From NCBI GenBank assembly GCA_905233945.1, contig CAJOFY010000008.1, positions 1 to 47,686 on the forward strand: a DNA stretch of 47,686 bases, read 5' to 3'. Under the pieces are notes generated by a model, which saw only the letters and a list, made by a program, of their open reading frames with translations, searched no databases and was not told the DNA's origin. Origin of the DNA: an uncultured bacterium (GTDB lineage Bacteria; UBP6; UBA1177). Position 1 is the first letter of the stretch. Every line of letters starts with the position of its first letter. A program made the position numbers and the translations under genes. Below, piece after piece: positions 41,214 through 47,686 of this stretch.

Positions 41214-43277
41214 ATGAAGAAAATCACTCTTGTTTCCGCACTTTTCATACTGTTTTTCGCAGTTTCCTGCGATTCAGGAATCAAGTTTGAGAATCCGAAT
41301 GACAGAAACTCTGATGCATATCATGGCGACAGCGATCAGATTACACCCGATGATGACAGAGAACAGCCTGACGATCAGGATAGTGGTAAAGGCAGAAAAC
41401 AGGGTGAACTTTACGGCGAATGCTATCCAAACAAAACCTGCAACGAAGGACTTGAGTGCGATATTGAAAATAATATCTGCATAAAAGAAAGTGCCAATGA
41501 CAACAATTCAACTTCAGACAACGATAAAAATACAACAGATTCCGATGATTCACAATCCGACAATGACACAGACTCAAGTGATTCAGGAGATTCCCAATCT
41601 GACGACAGCGACAGTTATGATTCCACCGATGATTCCGGCGATTCTGAGCCGGATTACACAAACATCACCGATGACGGCGATACTTCAGCACCAGATGAAG
41701 ATGATGACAATCATGACACAACACCGGACGATGACGCCGACACATCGGCAGATTCACCAACCGATGAGCCTGAATGTGCTTGTGAACTCGACCCTGACGC
41801 TGATTCTGACGGAGACGGTATTCCTAACAACATAGAAACTTGCAAAGACTATGATAACGATTCTATTCCCAACTGTCTCGATAGTGACAGTGACGGAGAC
41901 GGTATTCCTGACAAAACCGAGTGCTCTTCCCAGCCTTGCAAAGATATCGATGGAGACGGAGTACCCGATTTCATTGACAAGGACAGTGACAACGACGGAC
42001 TCACAGACAAAGACGAAAAGGAAAAAGGGACTGATCCCTGCAACAAGGATACCGACGGAGACGGCAGCGATGACCTTGCTGAAATCGTCTATGGTTCAGA
42101 TCCTCTTGACAACGGCAGCCGCATTCCTGAAGGACTTTTCTATGTCGTTCTCCCCTACAACGCAAAATACAATGTCAGCAGAATATGGGAATTTAATACC
42201 AACATTTCCAAAATCGATGTTGCCTTTCTGCTAGACCTTTCAGGTTCGATGGATGAAGAACAGGCAAACCTCAAAGATAAGATTAAAACCGATGTCGTTG
42301 AGAAAGTTAAAACTTTGAATGAAGGTACTCTTGATGCTGCCTACGCTTTTGCTCACTTCATGGATTTTGACAAAGATGACATGGATCGAATCTACAAGGT
42401 AGACACACTGATAACGACAGATGTTGACGAACTGAAAGCAGCTATAGACTCAACACCAACTCCTTACGGCGGTACAGAATGCCACTGGCTTGTCCTTTAT
42501 GCCGCGACGACAAGCGAAGATATTTACGGTACTTGCCAGCCTACTGGAATGGACGGCTTAATGAACAAAGCGACCTGCAACTTCCCGAAACCTGACTGCT
42601 CCGGCAGAGTCGGAGACAGAGGAGGTCTCTGCTTCCGAGAAAAATCGATGCCGGTTCTTATCATGATAACGGATGAAGGTCCTACTGACACCAAAATGCC
42701 ACCTGTCAATGAACTCGCATCCACCCTTGCGATGCAGACACTTCTAGAACAAAGTGCAAAATTCATAGGTATCCGCTCGACAAACAACAATGTTGAAATA
42801 GATTCTTTTTACAACTCTCTCGCTGAACTCACGGGAACTCTTGATAAAAACGGCAACAACTTCAATTTCGAAGTCGGAACAGACGCTATTGCAGCTGACG
42901 GCAAAGCGATGAGCGAAAAGATCGGTGAAGCGATTGAAAATCTTACATCTTTCGTCCAGATGGACGTGTGGGTCGCAGGAAATTCAAACGAATTTTGCCA
43001 AGGCACAGAGCTGAGTACCGCAAATTTCATTATTGGCGGATTTCCGATTAAAGCCGTGCCGCCGGAAGGAGCACAGATAGACGAAGCAAACATGAAATTC
43101 CTCAAAGTAAATCCTGGAACCGTCGTAACTTTCGATGTCCAGTTCCATAACGATTTCTGTTCCAATCCGACGGCAGATCCGGTTCTCTACAAAGCCGAAG
43201 CGATGGTGTTGGGCGAAGGTGCTTATCTTTCCAAAAAAGAAGTTCAGATCATCGTTCCGAAAAGCGAAAGCATATAA
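41214..43277 (+). CDS. Lipoprotein with acidic stalk, thrombospondin type 3 repeats and vWA domain
   Basis: A 687-residue lipoprotein with lipobox AVSC (Cys19), followed by Asp at +2. In enterobacteria Asp at +2 keeps lipoproteins in the inner membrane, so its location may differ from its neighbours. A short Cys segment (70-89; CYPNKTCNEGLECD) precedes an Asp/Ser/Asn stalk (~95-190). Calcium-binding thrombospondin type 3 repeats follow (~195-300; DSDGDGIPN, DSDGDGIPD, DIDGDGVPD, DSDNDGLTD, DTDGDGSDD). The vWA domain (~334-565) has an intact MIDAS start, DLSGS (341-345). The C-terminal ~110 residues are not recognised. The gene starts 8 nt after glgA, with its GAGG overlapping the glgA stop. 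It is likely a metal-dependent binding protein; the ligand is unknown. Confidence 0.85.
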   Translation: MKKITLVSALFILFFAVSCDSGIKFENPNDRNSDAYHGDSDQITPDDDREQPDDQDSGKGRKQGELYGECYPNKTCNEGLECDIENNICIKESANDNNSTSDNDKNTTDSDDSQSDNDTDSSDSGDSQSDDSDSYDSTDDSGDSEPDYTNITDDGDTSAPDEDDDNHDTTPDDDADTSADSPTDEPECACELDPDADSDGDGIPNNIETCKDYDNDSIPNCLDSDSDGDGIPDKTECSSQPCKDIDGDGVPDFIDKDSDNDGLTDKDEKEKGTDPCNKDTDGDGSDDLAEIVYGSDPLDNGSRIPEGLFYVVLPYNAKYNVSRIWEFNTNISKIDVAFLLDLSGSMDEEQANLKDKIKTDVVEKVKTLNEGTLDAAYAFAHFMDFDKDDMDRIYKVDTLITTDVDELKAAIDSTPTPYGGTECHWLVLYAATTSEDIYGTCQPTGMDGLMNKATCNFPKPDCSGRVGDRGGLCFREKSMPVLIMITDEGPTDTKMPPVNELASTLAMQTLLEQSAKFIGIRSTNNNVEIDSFYNSLAELTGTLDKNGNNFNFEVGTDAIAADGKAMSEKIGEAIENLTSFVQMDVWVAGNSNEFCQGTELSTANFIIGGFPIKAVPPEGAQIDEANMKFLKVNPGTVVTFDVQFHNDFCSNPTADPVLYKAEAMVLGEGAYLSKKEVQIIVPKSESI

Positions 43278-43319
43278 TCTGAAATTTTCCTAAACAGTTT
43301 CCTGAAAAATTTTTAGATT
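43276..43319. terminator. Possible weak bidirectional terminator
   Basis: AATCT (43276-43280) pairs with AGATT (43315-43319), with neighbouring AAATTTT and AAAATTT also complementary. It lies between convergent genes. The stem is AT-rich and bulged. Confidence 0.3.
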
Positions 43320-43377
43320 GATTTCAAAATATCGAGAATAGAAGCTCTGATTGTTACACCGCTGTCAGAAATCAGTT

Positions 43378-44574
43378 TTAAACCCGCGCATTCATTAAAT
43401 TCACAAACTTTTCGACTGTGTGGAAACTGCCTGTAACAAGAAGTTTCATTCCGTTTCTGCGGGCAAAAGAGAGCGCTTCGCGCACTGTCGTTTCGTCGTT
43501 TTCACAGAATCTTATTTTTTTCGATACCGCGGATGACGCCCGTTCAATAATATCTCCTGCTTTTGCCCCGCGGTCGTTATCGGCCTCAAGGCTGACGACA
43601 AAAATATCATCGGAAATTTCGCCGATATAATCAAGAACCTGGGTTATATCCTTATCTTTCATCGCGCCGTAAAGTACAACGACTTTTCCCAGACGTTTTT
43701 TCACGGTTTCCACCAGAGAAGCGATAGCCGGCGGATTGTGGGCGACATCGGCGACAATATCAGGCTCTATAAATTCAAATCTTGCGGGAAGTCTCAAGGT
43801 GCCGAAACCGGGTATTTTCAAACCGTTTTTTTCGGTCAAAAGAGCTGCTTTCAGAGCGAGTTTTATGTTTTTTTCCTGTTCAGGACTTGTGAAATCACCG
43901 TAAAATTCAATATTTTCAGGAAGTTTTTCATCTTCGACCCTGTTTGCCCCTTTTGAAACGGCAATTTCCGCCATCCATTTGTCAAAAGCCGCGTCTTTGC
44001 TGCTTCCGAGGAGGACAGCGTCCCCGTTTTTGACGATTCCTAACTTTTCGAGCGCTATTTTTTCAAGAGTGTCACCTAAAATATGGGTATGATCAAGCCC
44101 GATTGAAGTGATTATGTCGGTTTTCGGCCCTTCGATTACATTTGTTGCATCAAGTCTGCCGCCGAGACCGACTTCAAAAACAGCGCGGTCACAACCGTTG
44201 ATCTCAAAATATTTCCAGGCAATGAGAAAAGTTATCTCAAAAAACGACAACTCTTCAAAACTGCTTATTTTTTTCTCAAGATAACGGTAAATTTCACGAA
44301 CTTGCGAATCACTTATATCAACTCCGTCGACCGCAATGCGCTCATTGTATCTGAAAAGATGCGGAGAAACAAACCGCCCTGTTTTCAAGCCGTTGGAACG
44401 CAGAATGTGATCAAGCGCATAGACTGTCGTCCCCTTCCCGTTTGTTCCGGCAACGTGATAAACCTGAATGTTTTTCTCAAAAATCACAGGAAAAGCGTCC
44501 GCCACACGCCCGAGACCGAGTTTTATTCCGCCTCGTCTCTGATAAAGCTGCTTCAAAAAATCATCCTGCGGCAT
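43378..44574 (-). CDS. folC: Folylpolyglutamate synthase / dihydrofolate synthase
   Basis: Adds glutamate to dihydropteroate and/or tetrahydrofolate with ATP. The 398-residue Mur-ligase-type protein has the P-loop AGTNGKGTT (42-50), the family segment FVSPHLFRYNERI, EVGLGGRLDATN, SIGLDHTHILG and VADVAHNPPA. Whether it is monofunctional or bifunctional cannot be told by eye. The best ribosome site (GGAG) is about 13 nt from the ATG, longer than usual. It is a single gene, convergent with the vWA lipoprotein. Confidence 0.92.
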   Translation of the reverse strand: MPQDDFLKQLYQRRGGIKLGLGRVADAFPVIFEKNIQVYHVAGTNGKGTTVYALDHILRSNGLKTGRFVSPHLFRYNERIAVDGVDISDSQVREIYRYLEKKISSFEELSFFEITFLIAWKYFEINGCDRAVFEVGLGGRLDATNVIEGPKTDIITSIGLDHTHILGDTLEKIALEKLGIVKNGDAVLLGSSKDAAFDKWMAEIAVSKGANRVEDEKLPENIEFYGDFTSPEQEKNIKLALKAALLTEKNGLKIPGFGTLRLPARFEFIEPDIVADVAHNPPAIASLVETVKKRLGKVVVLYGAMKDKDITQVLDYIGEISDDIFVVSLEADNDRGAKAGDIIERASSAVSKKIRFCENDETTVREALSFARRNGMKLLVTGSFHTVEKFVNLMNARV

Positions 44575-44615
44575 AAGTCAGAAATCTCCATATAAAATCA
44601 AGTGTTTTGAACTTT

Positions 44616-45497
44616 TTAATTGATATAAGGCTGGGAAACCTTTTCGATGACACCGGCACTTTCTCCCGAATCAAGCTTTGCGTCATTTATTCTGGATACT
44701 CCGTACTTGAACATCACGCTCTGAAGCCTGCCGACATAAGCCTCTTTGATTATGGCGTATTTGTCGAAACCTTCAGCCATTTTTGAAAGATTGCCCGGGT
44801 GAGTACGCCTGTACCAGCGGAATTTGTTGTAGGCTCTGTTGCGGTTCAGGTTGAGCATATAAGCCTCAATCGAATCCGCAATCGAGTCAAAAATCCTGAT
44901 ATGACGCTGGTTTCCGCTCCAGTTTTTCGGCTTCATACCTTTTGTCGGATCGGGAGAAACGTGGCCGAACAGGTTGTTGCCCTCAAAAACAAAGCGGCTC
45001 GTTCCCCAGCCCGATTCAAGAGCTGCCTGCCCCACTGCGATTGCCGGAGGAACCGGCCTTATTTTATGATCGAGAAAGTAGCGGATTTTTTCTTTTTCCT
45101 CTTCCGGAAGCGCCGATATGTCCTGACCTTCGTCAATTATGTTGTATTTTTCGGCAACTTTGGAAATAAGCGCTGTATCTTCGGGAGTCCAATCCTTTTT
45201 TGATGCGTGCGACATAACTTCATCATGCTCCGCCGAAATTTTTTCGTTTTCAAGCAGAACAATCGGAAGAATCAGCCTGATAAAGAACTTTCTTCTTTCG
45301 ACACCTTCAAGTTTTTTTATCTCTTCAGGAATTTTTTTCACAAAAATGCGCGGAATCTTTTCGTTATCCCAAGTGTAACCGACAAGATCGTAGGCCGATT
45401 TTATCTCTTCGTAGCTTTCCAGAAAAACTTCCGCCGACAAATTACGGCAGAAACAAAGAGATAAAATTAAAAGAATAAAAGCGAAACTTTTTTTCAT
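44616..45497 (-). CDS. Bax-like peptidoglycan glucosaminidase
   Basis: A 293-residue secreted protein with signal peptide 1-22 (ending LSA). The catalytic region resembles E. coli Bax and other beta-N-acetylglucosaminidase (GH73-like) enzymes: AVGQAALESGWGTSRF with Glu161 as likely catalytic acid, GNNLFG (173-178), and YMLNLNRNRAYNKFR. It would cut peptidoglycan in the periplasm. The gene starts only 9 nt after the tRNA-Arg 3' CCA, and the intervening TTTTTTGTT contains no Shine-Dalgarno sequence. The signal peptide fixes this start. Translation may therefore proceed from a very short leader made by tRNA processing. Confidence 0.82.
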   Translation of the reverse strand: MKKSFAFILLILSLCFCRNLSAEVFLESYEEIKSAYDLVGYTWDNEKIPRIFVKKIPEEIKKLEGVERRKFFIRLILPIVLLENEKISAEHDEVMSHASKKDWTPEDTALISKVAEKYNIIDEGQDISALPEEEKEKIRYFLDHKIRPVPPAIAVGQAALESGWGTSRFVFEGNNLFGHVSPDPTKGMKPKNWSGNQRHIRIFDSIADSIEAYMLNLNRNRAYNKFRWYRRTHPGNLSKMAEGFDKYAIIKEAYVGRLQSVMFKYGVSRINDAKLDSGESAGVIEKVSQPYIN

Positions 45498-45506
45498 AAC
45501 AAAAAA

Positions 45507-45583
<77 letters not shown>

Positions 45584-45591
45584 GCGCCCCG

Positions 45592-45894
45592 CTATGATCT
45601 TCTTGAATCAACTTTTTTGTCTTTTGATCTCGCCATCTGCTTTACCAGCTTGTCGATGCAGAGATCTATCGAAGTCTGAAATTCCTTGTCGTCCGAATCG
45701 CTTGCAAGGAACTCTTCGCCGTTGTTGTTCAGCTTGATTTCGGTTGCTTTGATATTTTTGTCTTTCTGAAAAACAACTTCGACAACGGCATTTGCCGAAA
45801 CGAACTTTTCAATTTTGGAAAGTTTTTTGGTTACATAGTCTTTAAGACCGTCACTGTTTTCTTCAAATCCTCTGAAAGCGAAATTGATGTTCAT
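45592..45894 (-). CDS. hpf: Ribosome hibernation-promoting factor, short form (HPF/RaiA)
   Basis: Binds the 30S decoding centre of idle ribosomes. The 100-residue protein matches the short HPF/RaiA domain: a beta-alpha-beta start (NINFAFRGFEENSDGLKDYV), KLSKIEKF, and the C-terminal helix IDLCIDKLVKQM with a basic tail. It lacks the long-form dimerisation domain, as in E. coli HPF or YfiA. AGGAGG is placed well for the ATG at 45894. It has a canonical promoter and is followed within 8 nt by the tRNA-Arg gene, so tRNA and Bax-like gene may be on the same primary transcript. Confidence 0.85.
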   Translation of the reverse strand: MNINFAFRGFEENSDGLKDYVTKKLSKIEKFVSANAVVEVVFQKDKNIKATEIKLNNNGEEFLASDSDDKEFQTSIDLCIDKLVKQMARSKDKKVDSRRS

Positions 45895-45934
45895 AAATTC
45901 CTCCATCTAAACTAAAAAAACAAAACAACGGAAA

Positions 45935-45962
45935 AGATTACCACAACGCCGCATGATGTCAA
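45935..45962 (-). promoter_or_regulatory. Promoter for hpf (and perhaps tRNA-Arg)
   Basis: TTGACA (45957-45962), a 16-nt spacer and TAATCT (45935-45940) on the minus strand, then TTTCCGTTGTTTTG. Confidence 0.65.
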
Positions 45963-45993
45963 TTTATCGGCTTTAACCACAGATTCCGAATAC

Positions 45994-46019
45994 AAAAAAA
46001 GCGCGACTTAAAGCCGCGC
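45994..46019 (-). terminator. Rho-independent terminator of serC
   Basis: On the minus strand an 8-bp stem GCGCGGCT / AGTCGCGC with a TTA loop is followed by seven T residues. Confidence 0.8.
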
Positions 46020-46030
46020 CTGATGCAAAT

Positions 46031-46049
46031 GGGCGGATGGAATCCGCCC
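46031..46049. terminator. Second perfect hairpin in the serC 3' region
   Basis: GGGCGGAT-GGA-ATCCGCCC is an 8-bp perfect stem with a 3-nt loop, between the serC stop and the terminator. It has no T-run. It may act in tandem or protect the 3' end. Confidence 0.6.
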
Positions 46050-46070
46050 GCAATAAACGATGTTAAAGGT

Positions 46071-47198
46071 TTAGTGAGCTTTTCTGAACGATTCCATGAA
46101 GTTGACAAGTGTTTCAACGCTTTCCGGAGTCGTCGAATTGTAGATGCTGGCTCTGATTCCGCCGAGGGTCCTGTAGCCTTTAAGACCGAGCATGCCCTGA
46201 GCTTTTGCCGTTTTAACGAACTCGTCTTCAAGTTCCGGAGTCGGAAGGTTGAAGGTTACGTTCATCCATGAACGGTGTTCAGGATTCTGGACATAGCCTC
46301 TGTAGAAGCCGTTGGAGTTGTCGATCGCGCCGTAGATCATCTTCTGTTTCTTGTCGTTTCTTTCTTCCATAGCCTTCAGGCCGCCCATTTCGAGCATCCA
46401 TTTGAAAACAAGGCCGGTGATGTAGATGTTGAAGCAGGGCGGTGTATTGAACATGCTGCCTTTTTCGATCTGAACTTTGTAGTCAAGAGTCTTCGGAAGC
46501 TGGAAGCCTTTCTTCTGGAAAGTTTCAGCCCAGGACTTTTTGATAACTACGACTGTAACGCCTGCGGGGCCGACATTCTTCTGTGCGCCTGCATAGATCA
46601 TGTCGAATTTCGTAGCGTCGAAGCTGTGTGACATGAAACCGCTGGACATATCAGCTACAAGCGGAACGCCCGGGAGAGGTTTCGGATAGTTTTTCTCAAA
46701 GAACTGGGTTCCGTAGATCGTGTTGTTCGAGCAGAAGTGAAGGTATTTTGCGTTCGGGTTCATGTTTTCCTGTTTTACTTCAGGAAGAACGCAGTATTTC
46801 TTCTCAAGTTCGCGTGTCGAAGCGATGCAGTTAGCCTTTGCTTTCGCCCAGTCAGCCTGGATGCAGGCTTCTTCGTAAGCTCTGTGTGCCCAGTTACCGG
46901 AATCAACGTAGTCAGCGCAGTCGCCTTCGTTGAGAACGTTCATCGGGAGCATGATGAACTGATGTGTTGCGCCGCCGCCCAAGAAAAGGACAGCGTAGTC
47001 GTCGCCGAGGCCGAGAAGTTTTTTAAGATCTGCCTCTGCTTCTTCTGTTACAGCTATGAAAGCCTTGTCTCTGTGGCTGATTTCCATAACGGAAACGCCC
47101 GTGCCTCTGAAATTGAGAAGTTCTGCCTGAGCCTGTTTGAGGACTTCAAGCGGAAGCGCAGCCGGACCTGCGAAAAAGTTGTGAGCTCTGTTTTCCAT
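46071..47198 (-). CDS. serC: Phosphoserine aminotransferase
   Basis: A PLP enzyme transferring an amino group from glutamate to 3-phosphohydroxypyruvate in serine synthesis, also used in pyridoxine synthesis in some bacteria. The 375-residue protein starts with NFFAGPAALP, has LFLGGGATHQF (PLP phosphate region), SSGFMSH and the Schiff-base Lys207 in YAGAQKNVGPAG. It ends with GYRTLGGIRASIYNSTT. GGAG lies upstream of the ATG. It is a single gene closed by tandem hairpins. A convincing promoter was not found: TTGACT at 47273-47278 is 19 nt from AGTAAT. Confidence 0.96.
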   Translation of the reverse strand: MENRAHNFFAGPAALPLEVLKQAQAELLNFRGTGVSVMEISHRDKAFIAVTEEAEADLKKLLGLGDDYAVLFLGGGATHQFIMLPMNVLNEGDCADYVDSGNWAHRAYEEACIQADWAKAKANCIASTRELEKKYCVLPEVKQENMNPNAKYLHFCSNNTIYGTQFFEKNYPKPLPGVPLVADMSSGFMSHSFDATKFDMIYAGAQKNVGPAGVTVVVIKKSWAETFQKKGFQLPKTLDYKVQIEKGSMFNTPPCFNIYITGLVFKWMLEMGGLKAMEERNDKKQKMIYGAIDNSNGFYRGYVQNPEHRSWMNVTFNLPTPELEDEFVKTAKAQGMLGLKGYRTLGGIRASIYNSTTPESVETLVNFMESFRKAH

Positions 47199-47289
47199 TT
47201 TTTACTCCATAAAAATATCGGTTGTTAAATAAGCTCCAAAAAACGGGATTACTCAACCATTTAAAAATAATAAGTCAAATTTTTCCGTA

Positions 47290-47389
47290 ACGGCGTGACG
47301 ACGTAACGCCGTGTCGATATTTCGATTCGCCGCCGGTTCGTTATTTCGAAATGTCGAAATCTCGATATATCGAAACAAATTTGGCGGCG
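47290..47389. repeat. Cluster of nested palindromes rich in TCGA
   Basis: The cluster holds ACGGCGT (47290-47296) with ACGCCGT (47306-47312) and TCGATATTTCGA (47314-47325). An outer CGCCGCC (47328-47334) with GGCGGCG (47383-47389) encloses ATTTCGA (47343-47349) / TCGAAAT (47354-47360) and the perfect 12-mer TCGATATATCGA (47362-47373). It lies between serC and the AEC permease gene. Confidence 0.65.
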
Positions 47390-47397
47390 CTGAAAAT

Positions 47398-47425
47398 TTG
47401 TTTTTCAGAGGATTTTCCTTAAAAT
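47398..47425 (+). promoter_or_regulatory. Promoter for the AEC permease
   Basis: TTGTTT (47398-47403), a 16-nt spacer and TAAAAT (47420-47425), then CCCCTGATTTTTT. Confidence 0.65.
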
Positions 47426-47452
47426 CCCCTGATTTTTTGGAACGAGGCCGCT

Positions 47453-47686
47453 TTGAATCTGGTTGAGATTGTTCTGACGATAAATTTTCCGATATTTTTA
47501 GGCTGGATCTTCAAACAGCTGAAACTCTTCCCCGACAACGAATCAGCCGTTCTTCGCAAATTCGTCATAAAAGCCACGGTTCCTTTCCTTATCTTCAGAA
47601 ACCTCTACAACGCCGATACGCATGAGTTCAGCCAGATGCTGCCGATGATCACCGCTCTCTGCCTGACTCTTGTTCTTTCCGCGGTT
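47453..47686 (+). CDS. AEC-family permease, N-terminal fragment
   Basis: The frame runs off the right edge; 78 codons are visible. The start is TTG at 47453 with GAGG about 6 nt upstream. The first helix (IVLTINFPIFLGWIFKQLK), then FPDNESAVLRKFVIKATVPFLIFRNL, follow the pattern of auxin-efflux-carrier (AEC) transporters, whose N-terminal helix is followed by a short loop and a helix ending in LPALLF-like residues. Known bacterial members export malate or other organic acids. Too little is seen to suggest a substrate. Confidence 0.7.
   Translation, partial: MNLVEIVLTINFPIFLGWIFKQLKLFPDNESAVLRKFVIKATVPFLIFRNLYNADTHEFSQMLPMITALCLTLVLSAV

Noticed and set aside
47248-47278. serC promoter TTGACT / AGTAAT
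   Set aside because: Spacing is 19 nt and the -10 is poor. It was left out as a feature, although CCCG plus a T-run follows it as at other promoters.
47290-47389. CRISPR or inverted-repeat insertion sequence
   Set aside because: Palindromes differ from each other, spacing is irregular and no transposase or cas gene is adjacent.

Overview
The window is a chromosomal segment of an unidentified Gram-negative, probably fermentative anaerobe. Gene order and content are bacterial housekeeping: glycolysis (6-phosphofructokinase, GAPDH), acetate kinase, glycogen synthase, UvrC, TypA, UppP, MazG, an RppH-like Nudix hydrolase, RNase HIII, PyrE, SerC and FolC. The secreted proteins suggest Myxococcota, Bradymonadota or a related delta-group lineage. 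The signs are lipoproteins with long Asp/Asn/Ser/Thr stalks, CGPDGCGG-type and multi-Cys modules, thrombospondin type 3 plus vWA architecture, and a C-terminal Cys-TM-Arg/Lys sorting tail. That placement is inference from protein style, not from a marker search.

Layout. 1-615: 3' end of an MmeI-type restriction-modification gene carrying an in-frame palindromic insertion, then a terminator. 616-3813: a two-gene aldehyde dehydrogenase operon (ALDH7 then P5C dehydrogenase). 4001-8731: a divergent pair of a large secreted C-terminally anchored protein and a duplicated-domain lipoprotein. 8810-20163: housekeeping genes (pfk, mazG, rppH-like, uppP, ackA, rnhC with a receiver-only response regulator, typA, an ArsB/NhaD-type permease) interrupted by one FISUMP-type lipoprotein. 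20212-24287: an AT-richer accessory islet with a fused type IIG-like restriction-modification enzyme and a tandem ORF6N protein. 24293-28605: Ntn hydrolase, pyrE, an MFS carrier and GAPDH. 28770-43277: a lipoprotein-rich stretch in which five acidic-stalk lipoproteins alternate with a membrane protein, a GT2/membrane-protein pair, uvrC and glgA. 43378-47686: folC, a Bax-like glucosaminidase next to tRNA-Arg(CCG), a short HPF, serC and the start of an AEC permease. No stretch without a gene exceeds 300 bases.

The strongest signals beyond ordinary annotation are these. (1) A uniform promoter architecture: 15 promoters on both strands with TTG-type -35 boxes, an exact 16-bp spacer and TAtaAT-type -10 boxes, commonly followed by a G/C-rich triplet and a T-run at the presumed start site. 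(2) A modular lipoprotein family in which a conserved N-terminal six-Cys module and an acidic stalk carry different head domains (DUF1566, lamin-tail, Cys-rich and others). (3) A coding palindromic element inside the MmeI-type gene, with a related palindrome about 11 kb away. (4) A restriction-modification/tandem-ORF6N islet. (5) A cluster of TCGA palindromes between serC and the AEC permease gene.

Several starts were moved from the longest open frame to a downstream codon because a Shine-Dalgarno sequence or the family N-terminus fixed the choice.
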